Source: a virus
Length of the DNA stretch: 36,550 nucleotides
Virus record (IMG/VR): IMGVR_UViG_3300042466_000653
Location: 1 to 36,550 of that record
Reading direction: 5' to 3' (one strand)
Part shown: positions 6,964 to 14,510 of the stretch, in pieces
How positions within the stretch are numbered: position 1 is the first letter of the stretch
How the letters are laid out: each line of letters starts with the position of its first letter
Made by a program: the position numbers and the translations under genes
The notes under the pieces: model-generated
Database searches by the model: none
Seen by the model: only the letters and a program-made list of their open reading frames with translations
Told to the model about the DNA's origin: nothing

Positions 6964-7272
6964 TTACCACTTAGGGGCTTCTTCTTTAAATTCGTCACCT
7001 TCTTTTTTCTTAGGTTTTGGTGCCGGTGCTGGTTTAGCATTACCATCTCCACCCTTGTTGATGATTATAGTTTTAGTACCACCTGATACTTGTTGAGGTG
7101 CTGCTTGGTTGATGTTGATTACCGGTGCTGATTGTTGTACCGGTGTTTCATCTTTTTCACCCGTAATAATTTTTGTTACATATGCTGCAATACCTAATGA
7201 TATTGTACTTACAACTGTAATTAGGATACCTTTAAAAGATTTTCCTGTTGATTCCTCTTGTTCTTCTGCCAT
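6964..7272 (-). CDS. Single-pass membrane protein with Pro/Gln-rich tail
   Basis: A 102-residue protein with an acidic N-terminus (MAEEQEESTGKSFKG), one membrane helix at about 15-36 (ILITVVSTISLGIAAYVTKI), a PVININQAAPQQ linker, a segment TKTIIINKGGDG, and a Pro/Lys-rich tail (KPAPAPKPKKK). A good GGAG ribosome site lies about 8 bases before the ATG. The topology resembles a short anchored scaffold, such as a spanin-like or TonB-like stalk. No catalytic motif is seen. It belongs to the run of small membrane proteins between the lipoproteins and the lipase. Confidence 0.65.
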   Translation of the reverse strand: MAEEQEESTGKSFKGILITVVSTISLGIAAYVTKIITGEKDETPVQQSAPVININQAAPQQVSGGTKTIIINKGGDGNAKPAPAPKPKKKEGDEFKEEAPKW

Positions 7273-7287
7273 TGTTAATTCTCCTAT

Positions 7288-7659
7288 TTATAGTTTGTTA
7301 AAATCCGTTATTCCTAATTGTTTACCACTTGCATCAAATAATCCTATTCTATATCCAGATGATGGTAATGCGTTTGTGTATACTTTTAAAATATTGTCAC
7401 CCACTTTTACTTCACTTGTAGATTTAGATACTACTCTATTAGCAATATCAAAAATTTTAATAGTTACAGTTTGTGCTACATCACTTTTTACATTCATAGC
7501 AACTTCCGATGTTACAAATGGGGTTTGTAATTTGATACCAACCGCATTAGCTATTTTTAAATCATCAGTAGCCTGAGGTCTTATTGGTTCTATAATATCA
7601 TCTTTATAACAACCTGTTAATAGTACTGATACTGCAATTATTGAAATTAATTTTTTCAT
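7288..7659 (-). CDS. Exported lipoprotein (paralog of the next gene upstream)
   Basis: A 123-residue protein with a lipoprotein signal: MKKLISIIAVSVLLTG followed by Cys17. The mature part, after a linker, has a beta-sandwich pattern (VTIKIFDIANRVVSK, GDNILKVYTNALPSSGYRIGL) like the small sandwich domains seen in Bacteroidota secreted proteins. It aligns over its C-terminal half with the lipoprotein at 7670-8011 (VVSK/VVSR, then GDN/GEN, then KVYTN/KIYTN), so the two are tandem paralogs. It ends the operon that starts with the exported proteins at 13.5 kb. It probably sits in the outer membrane and may act with the barrel protein two genes upstream. Confidence 0.78.
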   Translation of the reverse strand: MKKLISIIAVSVLLTGCYKDDIIEPIRPQATDDLKIANAVGIKLQTPFVTSEVAMNVKSDVAQTVTIKIFDIANRVVSKSTSEVKVGDNILKVYTNALPSSGYRIGLFDASGKQLGITDFNKL

Positions 7660-7669
7660 GTGGTTTCCC

Positions 7670-8011
7670 TTATTTGGTTATTATTGTTGTTTTACTTATT
7701 TCTTTTTTAGTAACATCTTCTAATAACAAATATAAATATTGAGATTGTATTGAATTCGTATAAATCTTCTTTACATTTTCTCCATTCTGTCCAATAAACC
7801 TTTCTCTACTAACTACTTGTCCACTTTCTTTATCAATTAAAGTTAGTGTGTATGTTCCAGCTGATGGTAAATCAAAGAAAATAGATTGTCCATTTACTAC
7901 TTTACTTTCCTTTACACTAAATATCTTTTCAATAGGTATAGTTGGGGTTGGTAGTTCTGGTTTAGTACACCCTACCAATAAAATCAATGATATCAATATT
8001 ATTTTTTTCAT
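7670..8011 (-). CDS. Exported lipoprotein (paralog of the downstream gene)
   Basis: A 113-residue protein with a lipobox LLVGC (Cys15). The mature sequence starts with a Pro/Thr-rich linker and then a beta-sandwich pattern (GQSIFFDLPSAGTYTLTLID, VVSRERFIGQ, KKIYTNSIQSQYLYLLL). It shares the spaced motif VVS(K/R)...G(D/E)N...K(V/I)YTN with the gene at 7288. The start overlaps the stop of the outer-membrane barrel gene by one base, so translation is coupled. A likely role is as an outer-membrane accessory lipoprotein of that barrel; this is inferred from position only. Confidence 0.78.
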   Translation of the reverse strand: MKKIILISLILLVGCTKPELPTPTIPIEKIFSVKESKVVNGQSIFFDLPSAGTYTLTLIDKESGQVVSRERFIGQNGENVKKIYTNSIQSQYLYLLLEDVTKKEISKTTIITK

Positions 8012-8904
8012 TAGAATTGAAAGTTTGTTCCTATCATAAATAGGATTGGGTTACTCTTTTTATATCCAACTGATTCACTTAATTTATCCCAAGTTGTATT
8101 ATATCTGATGTTAGTGTTTAATACAAATCTTTTAGTTACCTTCCAATCAATAGATGCACCATAATATAAGTCCAAATTGAAATCATCTACATATGCTAAA
8201 TCCGATTCAGTGCCATCTTTGAATACTTTATATACATCACTCATTGCAAATACCTGTGGTGATATGTTTACTCTCTTTGTTTTGAATGTATATGTGTACA
8301 TTGCCATACCTCTATAACTCAATTCACTTGATGCCGGTATTTGTGGATATATTAAATCTTTAAAATCACCATTCTCATCAATTGTATATTTTCCTTCCCA
8401 CTCACCATCATAAGTTCCCCAAAATGATTTTGATGCAATTACACTATAACCAAATGTTCCCCATTTTTTAGTTCTGAATACATCGATGAATGATAGTGTA
8501 ATATCTTTTTGGAAATCAAAATCTGTTGAATAAAATGATTGTAATGTGGTTGTTCTTTTTTCGGTATTTTTACTAAGACCGTATCCCACACCATAATAAT
8601 TCCATATAGGATTTATTGATGCTGCAAATGTATGCCCCCACTGTCCATTCATAGATGATTTATTGTAACCCAAATTAAGAGTAGTTGATATTTGCTTTCC
8701 AATAATACCTACCGATAAGTTTGAAGATGAAAGTACATCTTTTGAAAAATTAACATACGATTGTAATATACCCACATCGTTCCAATCATCACTTTCTCCA
8801 AATAATTCTTTTGGTGATAATTGTAATGTATCAGGTTTTACGATTTGTGCGTTTGTAACAAATGTAGTCAAAATTAGTGACAGAATTATTATTAGTTTTT
8901 TCAT
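8011..8904 (-). CDS. Outer-membrane beta-barrel protein
   Basis: A 297-residue protein with a signal peptide (MKKLIIILSLILTTFVTNAQ). The mature part is a series of amphipathic strands separated by short turns (SVGIIGKQISTTLNLGYNKS, WNYYGVGYGLSK, GYSVIASKSFWGT, YRGMAMYTYTFKT, FVLNTNIRYNTTWDKL). It ends ILFMIGTNFQF with a terminal Phe, the usual C-terminal signature of outer-membrane barrels. Roughly 10-14 strands fit the length. It is translationally coupled to the large dockerin/cohesin protein upstream and to a lipoprotein downstream. Possible roles are an export pore or anchor for the secreted pair, or a modified surface receptor. The family is not recognised. Confidence 0.8.
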   Translation of the reverse strand: MKKLIIILSLILTTFVTNAQIVKPDTLQLSPKELFGESDDWNDVGILQSYVNFSKDVLSSSNLSVGIIGKQISTTLNLGYNKSSMNGQWGHTFAASINPIWNYYGVGYGLSKNTEKRTTTLQSFYSTDFDFQKDITLSFIDVFRTKKWGTFGYSVIASKSFWGTYDGEWEGKYTIDENGDFKDLIYPQIPASSELSYRGMAMYTYTFKTKRVNISPQVFAMSDVYKVFKDGTESDLAYVDDFNLDLYYGASIDWKVTKRFVLNTNIRYNTTWDKLSESVGYKKSNPILFMIGTNFQF

Positions 8905-11189
8905 TAGTTCATTTTTACTTTTAATTGTGTTCCATCTTTATTAACTGCATCAGTATTTGATATTGATGTTAATCCCAATATACCATTTAATCCTATTGAT
9001 GGTAAGAATGTTATTTTGTATTCAGTTGTTTTATCTAATATAGTTGAACCATCCGTTATCAATGAACCCAATGTTAGATATGTACCTCTATCAGTTCCAA
9101 AATTAGTAGGTGTTCCTTTTGTAATGAATTCCACCTTTTCAAATTTTAGAGCGGTATTATCGTAGTTTAAATTGAATTGAGTACCTACTAATTCTTGTTG
9201 TAATGGGTCTACTGATATCGTTACTATCAATTTACCACCAACATTTTCACCCATTAGATATGCATTAATTTGATTAGAAACTGAATTAGTTGATAAACTC
9301 ATTGTTCTTATTGAATTGGTTGTAACACTACTTACACTTTGTTGTGCCGAATGTGAAAGATTTACATCACCCAACCAAGTTACATTTATATTATATGTGT
9401 TATTCAAACTACCCAATGTAAATGGAATTAAGTTACGAGTTGAATTAAATTGAGTTGCCCAATTTGATGTTGTTATCCCATCGTAATCAGATTTGTTATA
9501 TAATTTCATCAAATAAGTTAATGCCGTAGATTGTGTAAGTGGTTCAACTCCTGTTAAATGTTGTAATAGCTTGTATGTATCACTTTCGTTAAATACACCA
9601 TTACCATCCACATCTGCGTTCAAATACTGAATAGCATTTGTTAATCCCAATCCACTTTGATTTCCAAATATACCTTTATCTGCCAATTCTTTAAATGCCA
9701 AATATACATCGGATACCCCTACTATATTACTATATAGTGTGTTTAGTTCCGTTTGGTTTGAATGGGTTAATTCTATTCCATGTGATTTATATACCATTGC
9801 CGGTGAAAAACTAAATTCGGCTCTTGTTCCATACCAACCATCTTGTAATCTTAATTGAGCTTGAAATGTTGATGAAGTTATTTTGGTTGTTAAATTACCG
9901 GGCATTATATATGTTTTCCAAAATCCACTTACATTATTAATGGTAACCGGTCCATCGTATATATCAAATAATTTAATCGATGTTATATCGTTTGGAGATA
10001 CTCCCGTTCCATCAAATTCTCTTTCATCTATTAACAATTGATGTCCACCTAAAGTTACATTATATGGATTTATTATTGCCCATTCAGTTTGTCCTGCAGA
10101 TGTCAGTGCTTTATATCCATTTGCGGTTTTAGCAGTATCTAATAAACTTGTCAAATCAACTTTACCTAAACCACTTAATTGTTTAGCAGTTCCGTTTACT
10201 ATATTCCAAGTATTATTTGTATATGTGTATCCTTTTGCTGAAAATTTAGTTTCATCTACATTTGTTCCAAAATCAATATTGAATGCTGCTCTTAATACTT
10301 CTCCGTTTGAGTGTGTTACCGAATTTGTATAAAACTCCGTAAATGTAGCATCATCGGGATTAGACCAAGTTCCATATTCAATTATATATGGATTACTCCA
10401 ATTGTTTGATAAATCATTCCATGTTGATGCACCACCCCAGTTTGTTACTGCATAATCCTCACCATGATTATATCCATTTGGTTCACCACCTGCCCAGTTG
10501 TTATACACACCGGCAATGTTTCCTGCAGTTTGTCCATTTGAGGTTTTCATTACAGTTCCCTTTTCAGGCCCTGCATCAATTACCCATCTTCCATCTATAA
10601 CCTCATCAGTTGCTGCAAACCATACATTCGCTTGAGGAACATTGGCAAATATAAAAGCATTTTCTGATGCTGATGTTATTGTTACCAAATATCCAGTCTG
10701 TCCCTTGAATGTTGTTAATAAGGATGCTGCTCTTGCTCCGGTGTATGTTGTACCGGCGGTTACGGGTTTGTAAAAATGGCCATTAACACCATTGTAATAA
10801 AATCCAACGGGATTAACAGTTGCTGCTACCGATATTTGAACATTGCCAACTACTGAACCTGTATTTATTTTTAGGGATTCTAATGCAGTATTAATACTAG
10901 CCATTGTACCTGTTACCACCAAACGAGTTTTATTACCTGTTAAAGTAAATCCACTTGCCGCGGTTAAGCCGGTTGTTGTAATTAAGTAAAATGTAGTATT
11001 TGTTGATGGGTTGATTAAACTGATTGAAGCTAGTAATGTAGATGTTGAAGTAAATCCACTTAATTGAAATCCACTTCCATCTTGTGCGGTAGTGGATGGT
11101 ATAAACGATTTAGAGTCCGGAGCAGATACACTCTGTCCGAACCCTAAAAATGATATAAATAAGAATAATGTAACTAATAAGTGTTTCAT
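8904..11189 (-). CDS. Large secreted protein: C-type-lectin-like, dockerin-like and cohesin-like domains
   Basis: A 761-residue protein from the ATG at 11189 (a TTG nine bases earlier is less likely). Residues 1-19 are a signal peptide ending GFGQ. Residues about 25-125 are a beta-rich, Ser/Thr-rich region. Residues about 135-273 match a C-type-lectin-like domain (GYLVTITSASENAFI; the WAGGEPNG motif at 232-239; WNDLSNNWSNPYIIEY). At 492-547 is a dockerin-like module with a calcium loop DVDGNGVFNESD (526-537). Residues about 640-761 form a cohesin-like sandwich (GTQFNLNYDNTALKFEKVEF). The dockerin-to-end architecture is shared with the downstream paralog at 11191-12852. It is likely displayed at the cell surface, binding glycan through the lectin-like part; self-assembly by dockerin-cohesin contact is inferred. 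Confidence 0.8.
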   Translation of the reverse strand: MKHLLVTLFLFISFLGFGQSVSAPDSKSFIPSTTAQDGSGFQLSGFTSTSTLLASISLINPSTNTTFYLITTTGLTAASGFTLTGNKTRLVVTGTMASINTALESLKINTGSVVGNVQISVAATVNPVGFYYNGVNGHFYKPVTAGTTYTGARAASLLTTFKGQTGYLVTITSASENAFIFANVPQANVWFAATDEVIDGRWVIDAGPEKGTVMKTSNGQTAGNIAGVYNNWAGGEPNGYNHGEDYAVTNWGGASTWNDLSNNWSNPYIIEYGTWSNPDDATFTEFYTNSVTHSNGEVLRAAFNIDFGTNVDETKFSAKGYTYTNNTWNIVNGTAKQLSGLGKVDLTSLLDTAKTANGYKALTSAGQTEWAIINPYNVTLGGHQLLIDEREFDGTGVSPNDITSIKLFDIYDGPVTINNVSGFWKTYIMPGNLTTKITSSTFQAQLRLQDGWYGTRAEFSFSPAMVYKSHGIELTHSNQTELNTLYSNIVGVSDVYLAFKELADKGIFGNQSGLGLTNAIQYLNADVDGNGVFNESDTYKLLQHLTGVEPLTQSTALTYLMKLYNKSDYDGITTSNWATQFNSTRNLIPFTLGSLNNTYNINVTWLGDVNLSHSAQQSVSSVTTNSIRTMSLSTNSVSNQINAYLMGENVGGKLIVTISVDPLQQELVGTQFNLNYDNTALKFEKVEFITKGTPTNFGTDRGTYLTLGSLITDGSTILDKTTEYKITFLPSIGLNGILGLTSISNTDAVNKDGTQLKVKMN

Positions 11190-11190
11190 A

Positions 11191-12852
11191 TTATTCAACT
11201 ATTAAGTTGATTTTGTTACCTTTAGCATCTACTGCATCTGATAATATAAAGTAAAATAATCCCGCAGTATTACTTAAAGTTTCTTTTGGTGTGAATATTA
11301 ATTTATATGGAGTACCTACTTTAATTCTTGCAGTTTTTAATTGGTCAATAGAACCAAATGTTAATCTACCATTATCATGTGTTGAGAAGTTAGTAATTGT
11401 ACTTCCTGCATCGAATATTACATTATCCAAAGTTAATTTAGATTCGTCATAATTCATTACTACTTGTAAACCTGCTAATTCTGCTTTTGTTAAAGTTGTA
11501 GTTAATACTACTTTACCACCTTCTAATGTAGATGTAATACCCAATTTTGCCGTTTCTACCGCTAAAGTTTGATAAGCCATTGGTGCAGTACTCATAGATT
11601 TAATTGAGTTTGTACCTTTATCATTTACTGAATTAGTAAATTGTCCTGCAGTTATTTTGGTTGCAATTACTGCTGGGTCTGATGAATGTGACCAGTTCAA
11701 ATCCCCGCCCCATGCGAATACTGCATATACTTCTTTTATTGGAGTATCAATTAGTACTCTATTCTTTACAACACCATCTAACCAACTTTGATTTAATAAA
11801 CCACTATACCATCTTACTGATGTTGAAGTTGAAGTAGGAATCATTGCGGTTGTTGACATGTTTTGTCCCATTACGTGTGCAAATAATGCATATGAATCTG
11901 CTTCACCAAATGGACCATTACCTAAACTAACTTTACCAACCTTCTTTTCTAATGCAGGTAATGTAAAATAATTTGTAGTTCCACTAATATCAGTTTGAGA
12001 GTGTCCTAAAAATGCTTTGTAAGCATCTGATACAGTTACGATGTTATTCATCCAACTTTTTTGGAATGCTCCTCCAACAAATACACCAACCGAATCACCC
12101 ACTTTAACTTGAGTTGTGAAAAGTGCTTCACCACTTGCATCTAATGGTAATTGTGCGATGGGTTGTTGTGACCAATCGATGTCCCCACTACCATCCGTTT
12201 TCAATTTCATCAATTGAACACTATGGTCAGTAATAGTATATCCTTGTGGATATAAAACTTTTACTTTAAATTGAGATGTATTACCCGTTACACCTGTTAT
12301 AGATGAGAATCCACCACCAGTAATAGCTCCAACGTTTCCACCAACAGTATCAGTACCAGTTGCCAAATCTATTTTGAATATGTTTGAATAACTATTTTGG
12401 TCTTTTAAGATATATTTTTGAGTAGCTATTAATCCACTAATAGATTGGTCTGCTCTTTGAACTGTTAATTGTCCTACATTCCAATCTGCATTTACTGCAT
12501 ATGCCCAAGGGGTTAACCCATATTGTGCATAAATATCATTATCATTTGCTCCTGCGTTTGGAGTAAACTTATAGTTAGTCCAACCGGTATAAAATGTTTG
12601 TGCAGATGTACCTTGATTAAATGTAGTTGAAACATATGTTAATGCTTTATTGTTAAATTGATATCTAAACCAAAGATAACGAGGATTAACAATAGTCGGA
12701 CCTTTAGTTAAATTGTACTTAACTGTCAAAGTATCACCAACTTTTAACCCCGTTTCTGGCGTCATTGATTGACCAATTTTTAATTGTGCATTAGACGTAA
12801 ATGCGATAGTGGATAGTATTAATATCCCTAAAAATGTTAATAGTTTTTTCAT
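11191..12852 (-). CDS. Secreted cohesin/dockerin-like protein (paralog of 8904-11189)
   Basis: A 553-residue protein with a signal peptide (1-23, ending TSNAQ). Residues about 24-165 look like a first cohesin-like sandwich (LKVGDTLTVKYNLT; FRYQFNNKALTYV). Residues 273-329 are dockerin-like (VSDAYKAFLGHSQ...ADSYALFAHVMG), aligning with the neighbour's VSDVYLAFKE...SDTYKLLQHLTG, but the calcium loop is degenerate (SLGNGPFGEADS). Then come WGGDLNWSHS, the NSIKSMS segment and a C-terminal cohesin-like domain (about 430-553; GLQVVMNYDESKLTLDNVIF). The protein is exported and probably surface-associated. The order is the same as in the neighbour's C-terminal third, so the two arose by duplication. 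It is coupled to the anchored protein upstream by an ATGA overlap. Confidence 0.78.
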   Translation of the reverse strand: MKKLLTFLGILILSTIAFTSNAQLKIGQSMTPETGLKVGDTLTVKYNLTKGPTIVNPRYLWFRYQFNNKALTYVSTTFNQGTSAQTFYTGWTNYKFTPNAGANDNDIYAQYGLTPWAYAVNADWNVGQLTVQRADQSISGLIATQKYILKDQNSYSNIFKIDLATGTDTVGGNVGAITGGGFSSITGVTGNTSQFKVKVLYPQGYTITDHSVQLMKLKTDGSGDIDWSQQPIAQLPLDASGEALFTTQVKVGDSVGVFVGGAFQKSWMNNIVTVSDAYKAFLGHSQTDISGTTNYFTLPALEKKVGKVSLGNGPFGEADSYALFAHVMGQNMSTTAMIPTSTSTSVRWYSGLLNQSWLDGVVKNRVLIDTPIKEVYAVFAWGGDLNWSHSSDPAVIATKITAGQFTNSVNDKGTNSIKSMSTAPMAYQTLAVETAKLGITSTLEGGKVVLTTTLTKAELAGLQVVMNYDESKLTLDNVIFDAGSTITNFSTHDNGRLTFGSIDQLKTARIKVGTPYKLIFTPKETLSNTAGLFYFILSDAVDAKGNKINLIVE

Positions 12853-13514
12853 TGTTGTTGTTTCTCAATTTGTTTTACTAATGATTCACATGCTTTTTTA
12901 ATAGCATTACTTAAACTTTGTTGATTGAATTTACCACCCTCATCAACTATTAGTGTAGACATTGAGACTTCAGATGAACCCGCTTCAACAACAATATCTT
13001 TTCCTTTTTTGCCTTCTTTGAAAAGATTTGCTTTTAAGCGAACGACAACTTCATCTTCATTTTTATGAAATACTGAAATGTTTGTTTTAGTTGATAGGAC
13101 ATCTAAATAAACGATTTCAACTTTTAATCTATATTTGGCATCTTCGGATAATCCATATCCCTTTTCTTGTAAAAACTCTTCTAAGATATTTTTTACACCA
13201 AAAGCAAGATTACGATTTCCTGCTAACTTACCAATTTTAACCTGATTTTCTACGGATTCAACAAAGATATGGTCTTCGGCATCATACCATATATTTTCTG
13301 GATTATTTTTGAATGTACCATCGATTCTCCATTCAATCCAATTTACAATATTTCTTTGTAATTCATGTTTACCAGAAAATTCTAAATAAACAAAGAACAT
13401 TTGGAAAGATATGGCGAATATAATCCATAACCCTACTAACGAAAGAAAAGCTGTGAATGCTTTTTCTTTTAACGAATCTACATTAATGTGTAAACTTTTA
13501 ATTACCTGTTTCAT
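12849..13514 (-). CDS. Membrane-anchored periplasmic protein heading the exported operon
   Basis: A 221-residue protein with one uncleaved-looking membrane helix at about 19-46 (FTAFLSLVGLWIIFAISFQM), then a periplasmic region. The soluble part has alternating strands (YRLKVEIVYLDVLSTKTNIS, DEVVVRLKANLFKEGKKGKD, IVVEAGSSEVSMSTL) and a C-terminal helix rich in Ala and Lys (NAIKKACESLVKQIEKQQQ). This strand-strand-Ala-helix order recalls CsgG or FlgT-like periplasmic proteins, as in the gene at 3569, but similarity is weak. It is the first gene of the operon that includes the two secreted paralogs, the barrel and the lipoproteins, and it could link that surface set to the inner membrane. Confidence 0.65.
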   Translation of the reverse strand: MKQVIKSLHINVDSLKEKAFTAFLSLVGLWIIFAISFQMFFVYLEFSGKHELQRNIVNWIEWRIDGTFKNNPENIWYDAEDHIFVESVENQVKIGKLAGNRNLAFGVKNILEEFLQEKGYGLSEDAKYRLKVEIVYLDVLSTKTNISVFHKNEDEVVVRLKANLFKEGKKGKDIVVEAGSSEVSMSTLIVDEGGKFNQQSLSNAIKKACESLVKQIEKQQQ

Positions 13515-13559
13515 ATAATACCTTTTTTTAATTGAAAACTAAAACTAAAAAAAATAACC

Positions 13560-13567
13560 TATTTATG
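13560..13567 (-). promoter_or_regulatory. Possible T4-type late promoter element (CATAAATA)
   Basis: On the minus strand CATAAATA lies 46 bases before the start at 13514, in the only sizeable gap between the glycan locus and the exported operon. T4 late promoters use TATAAATA, and marine T4-like phages use NATAAATA, recognised with gp55/gp33. No TAnnTTTG host-type element is seen in this gap. The placement just beyond a terminator supports a transcription start here, but an 8-mer in AT-rich DNA is weak evidence. Confidence 0.4.
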
Positions 13568-13600
13568 AAACATGTTGTTGCTAATAAGTATTATTCAAAA

Positions 13601-13627
13601 ACAAAAAACCTCATTGTTAAATGAGGT
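13601..13627 (-). terminator. Rho-independent terminator ending the glycan locus
   Basis: On the minus strand an 8-bp perfect stem ACCTCATT/AATGAGGT with the 4-base loop TAAC is followed by TTTTTG and more T. The stop codon TAA of the glycosyltransferase gene at 13617 lies in the loop region, so the hairpin doubles as the end of the coding sequence. It marks the boundary between the glycan locus and the exported-protein operon. Confidence 0.82.
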
Positions 13628-14510
13628 CTTGTAATTCTTGATTAAAATTTTCTTCGGATATTTTTTTAAATTCATCTCGTTTATCAAAAGCACTGAGATG
13701 ATTTAATAAATGAGAATTGTTTCGGTATTTATAATTTTCACAAACTACTAAATTTTTTATTTTAAATTGATAGATTTCCATATCAGTAGTTGTCATCAGT
13801 TTTTCTGCAGCCCACATTATAAATGTATCTTCAAATCCATAATGACTAAATGTTTCCGGTATTCCAATTCTTCGTAATAATTGGCCGGATAAACAAGTAA
13901 ACCAACCTCCATTAAATTTATATTTTGGTTGATTATCTATTACATTATTAACTATTTCTATTGTAACCTCTCCCTTAACTCCACAATCTATATATGGATT
14001 ATTTGTAAGATGATAATCCAATGGTTTAGTTAAATACTTTTCATTAACTAAACAATCCCAAGTGGAATCACCAACTCTAACAATCTCCGGTGTTATGATA
14101 GTATATGGATATACATCATTAATTGCTATTAGGGTTTCCTCCATATAAGATAAAGTCTTTTCATCAAATATGATATCACTATCTAACCAAATATAATAAT
14201 CTGCAGTTTCTTGAGTTTCTAATGTATGTTTTCTATGAGATACACACCCCTTTATATCTTCAGATGCAGTGAAGTATTTTGCACACCAATCACTATGTGC
14301 TGATAGTTTTAATAATTTATCAATGAAATAACTTTTTGGTAACGCAGAACGTTTCCAATCTACCATATCATTCGCTATACACATACTTATATCCAATACC
14401 CATTCGTGTTTTCCACTTAGGTATTTTGATGCACGTCTTAACTGAGTTAGTAGAGTTTCTAAATCATCAATTTCATGTGGTAAAGTAAATATTGATATTA
14501 CTATCCTCAT
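13617..14510 (-). CDS. GT-A-type glycosyltransferase
   Basis: A 297-residue protein. N-terminal MRIVISIFTLPHEIDDLETL opens a nucleotide-binding fold. YYIWLDSDIIFDEKTL (about 108-123) carries the D-S-D metal/UDP motif. KFNGGWFTCLSG is followed by HYGFEDTFIMWAA (about 220-235), with the Glu-Asp pair typical of the acceptor-side catalytic region in GT2/GT7-like enzymes. It is homologous along its whole length to the next gene upstream (LDTDIIFD, GLDDTYLMWGA), so the two are tandem paralogs. It is the last gene of the glycan locus, and its stop lies in the terminator hairpin. Donor and acceptor are unknown. Confidence 0.8.
   Translation of the reverse strand: MRIVISIFTLPHEIDDLETLLTQLRRASKYLSGKHEWVLDISMCIANDMVDWKRSALPKSYFIDKLLKLSAHSDWCAKYFTASEDIKGCVSHRKHTLETQETADYYIWLDSDIIFDEKTLSYMEETLIAINDVYPYTIITPEIVRVGDSTWDCLVNEKYLTKPLDYHLTNNPYIDCGVKGEVTIEIVNNVIDNQPKYKFNGGWFTCLSGQLLRRIGIPETFSHYGFEDTFIMWAAEKLMTTTDMEIYQFKIKNLVVCENYKYRNNSHLLNHLSAFDKRDEFKKISEENFNQELQDLI

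Noticed and set aside
7284-7291. A perfect TATAAATA on the minus strand near 7284-7291, matching the T4 late promoter.
   Set aside because: It overlaps the stop codon of one gene and abuts the ribosome site of the next, leaving a transcript start after the Shine-Dalgarno; it is more likely chance.
8904-11189. Lectin-like domain as a diversity-generating retroelement target (Mtd-like).
   Set aside because: No reverse transcriptase or template repeat is in the window, and the lectin-like domain is internal, not at the C-terminus as in DGR targets.
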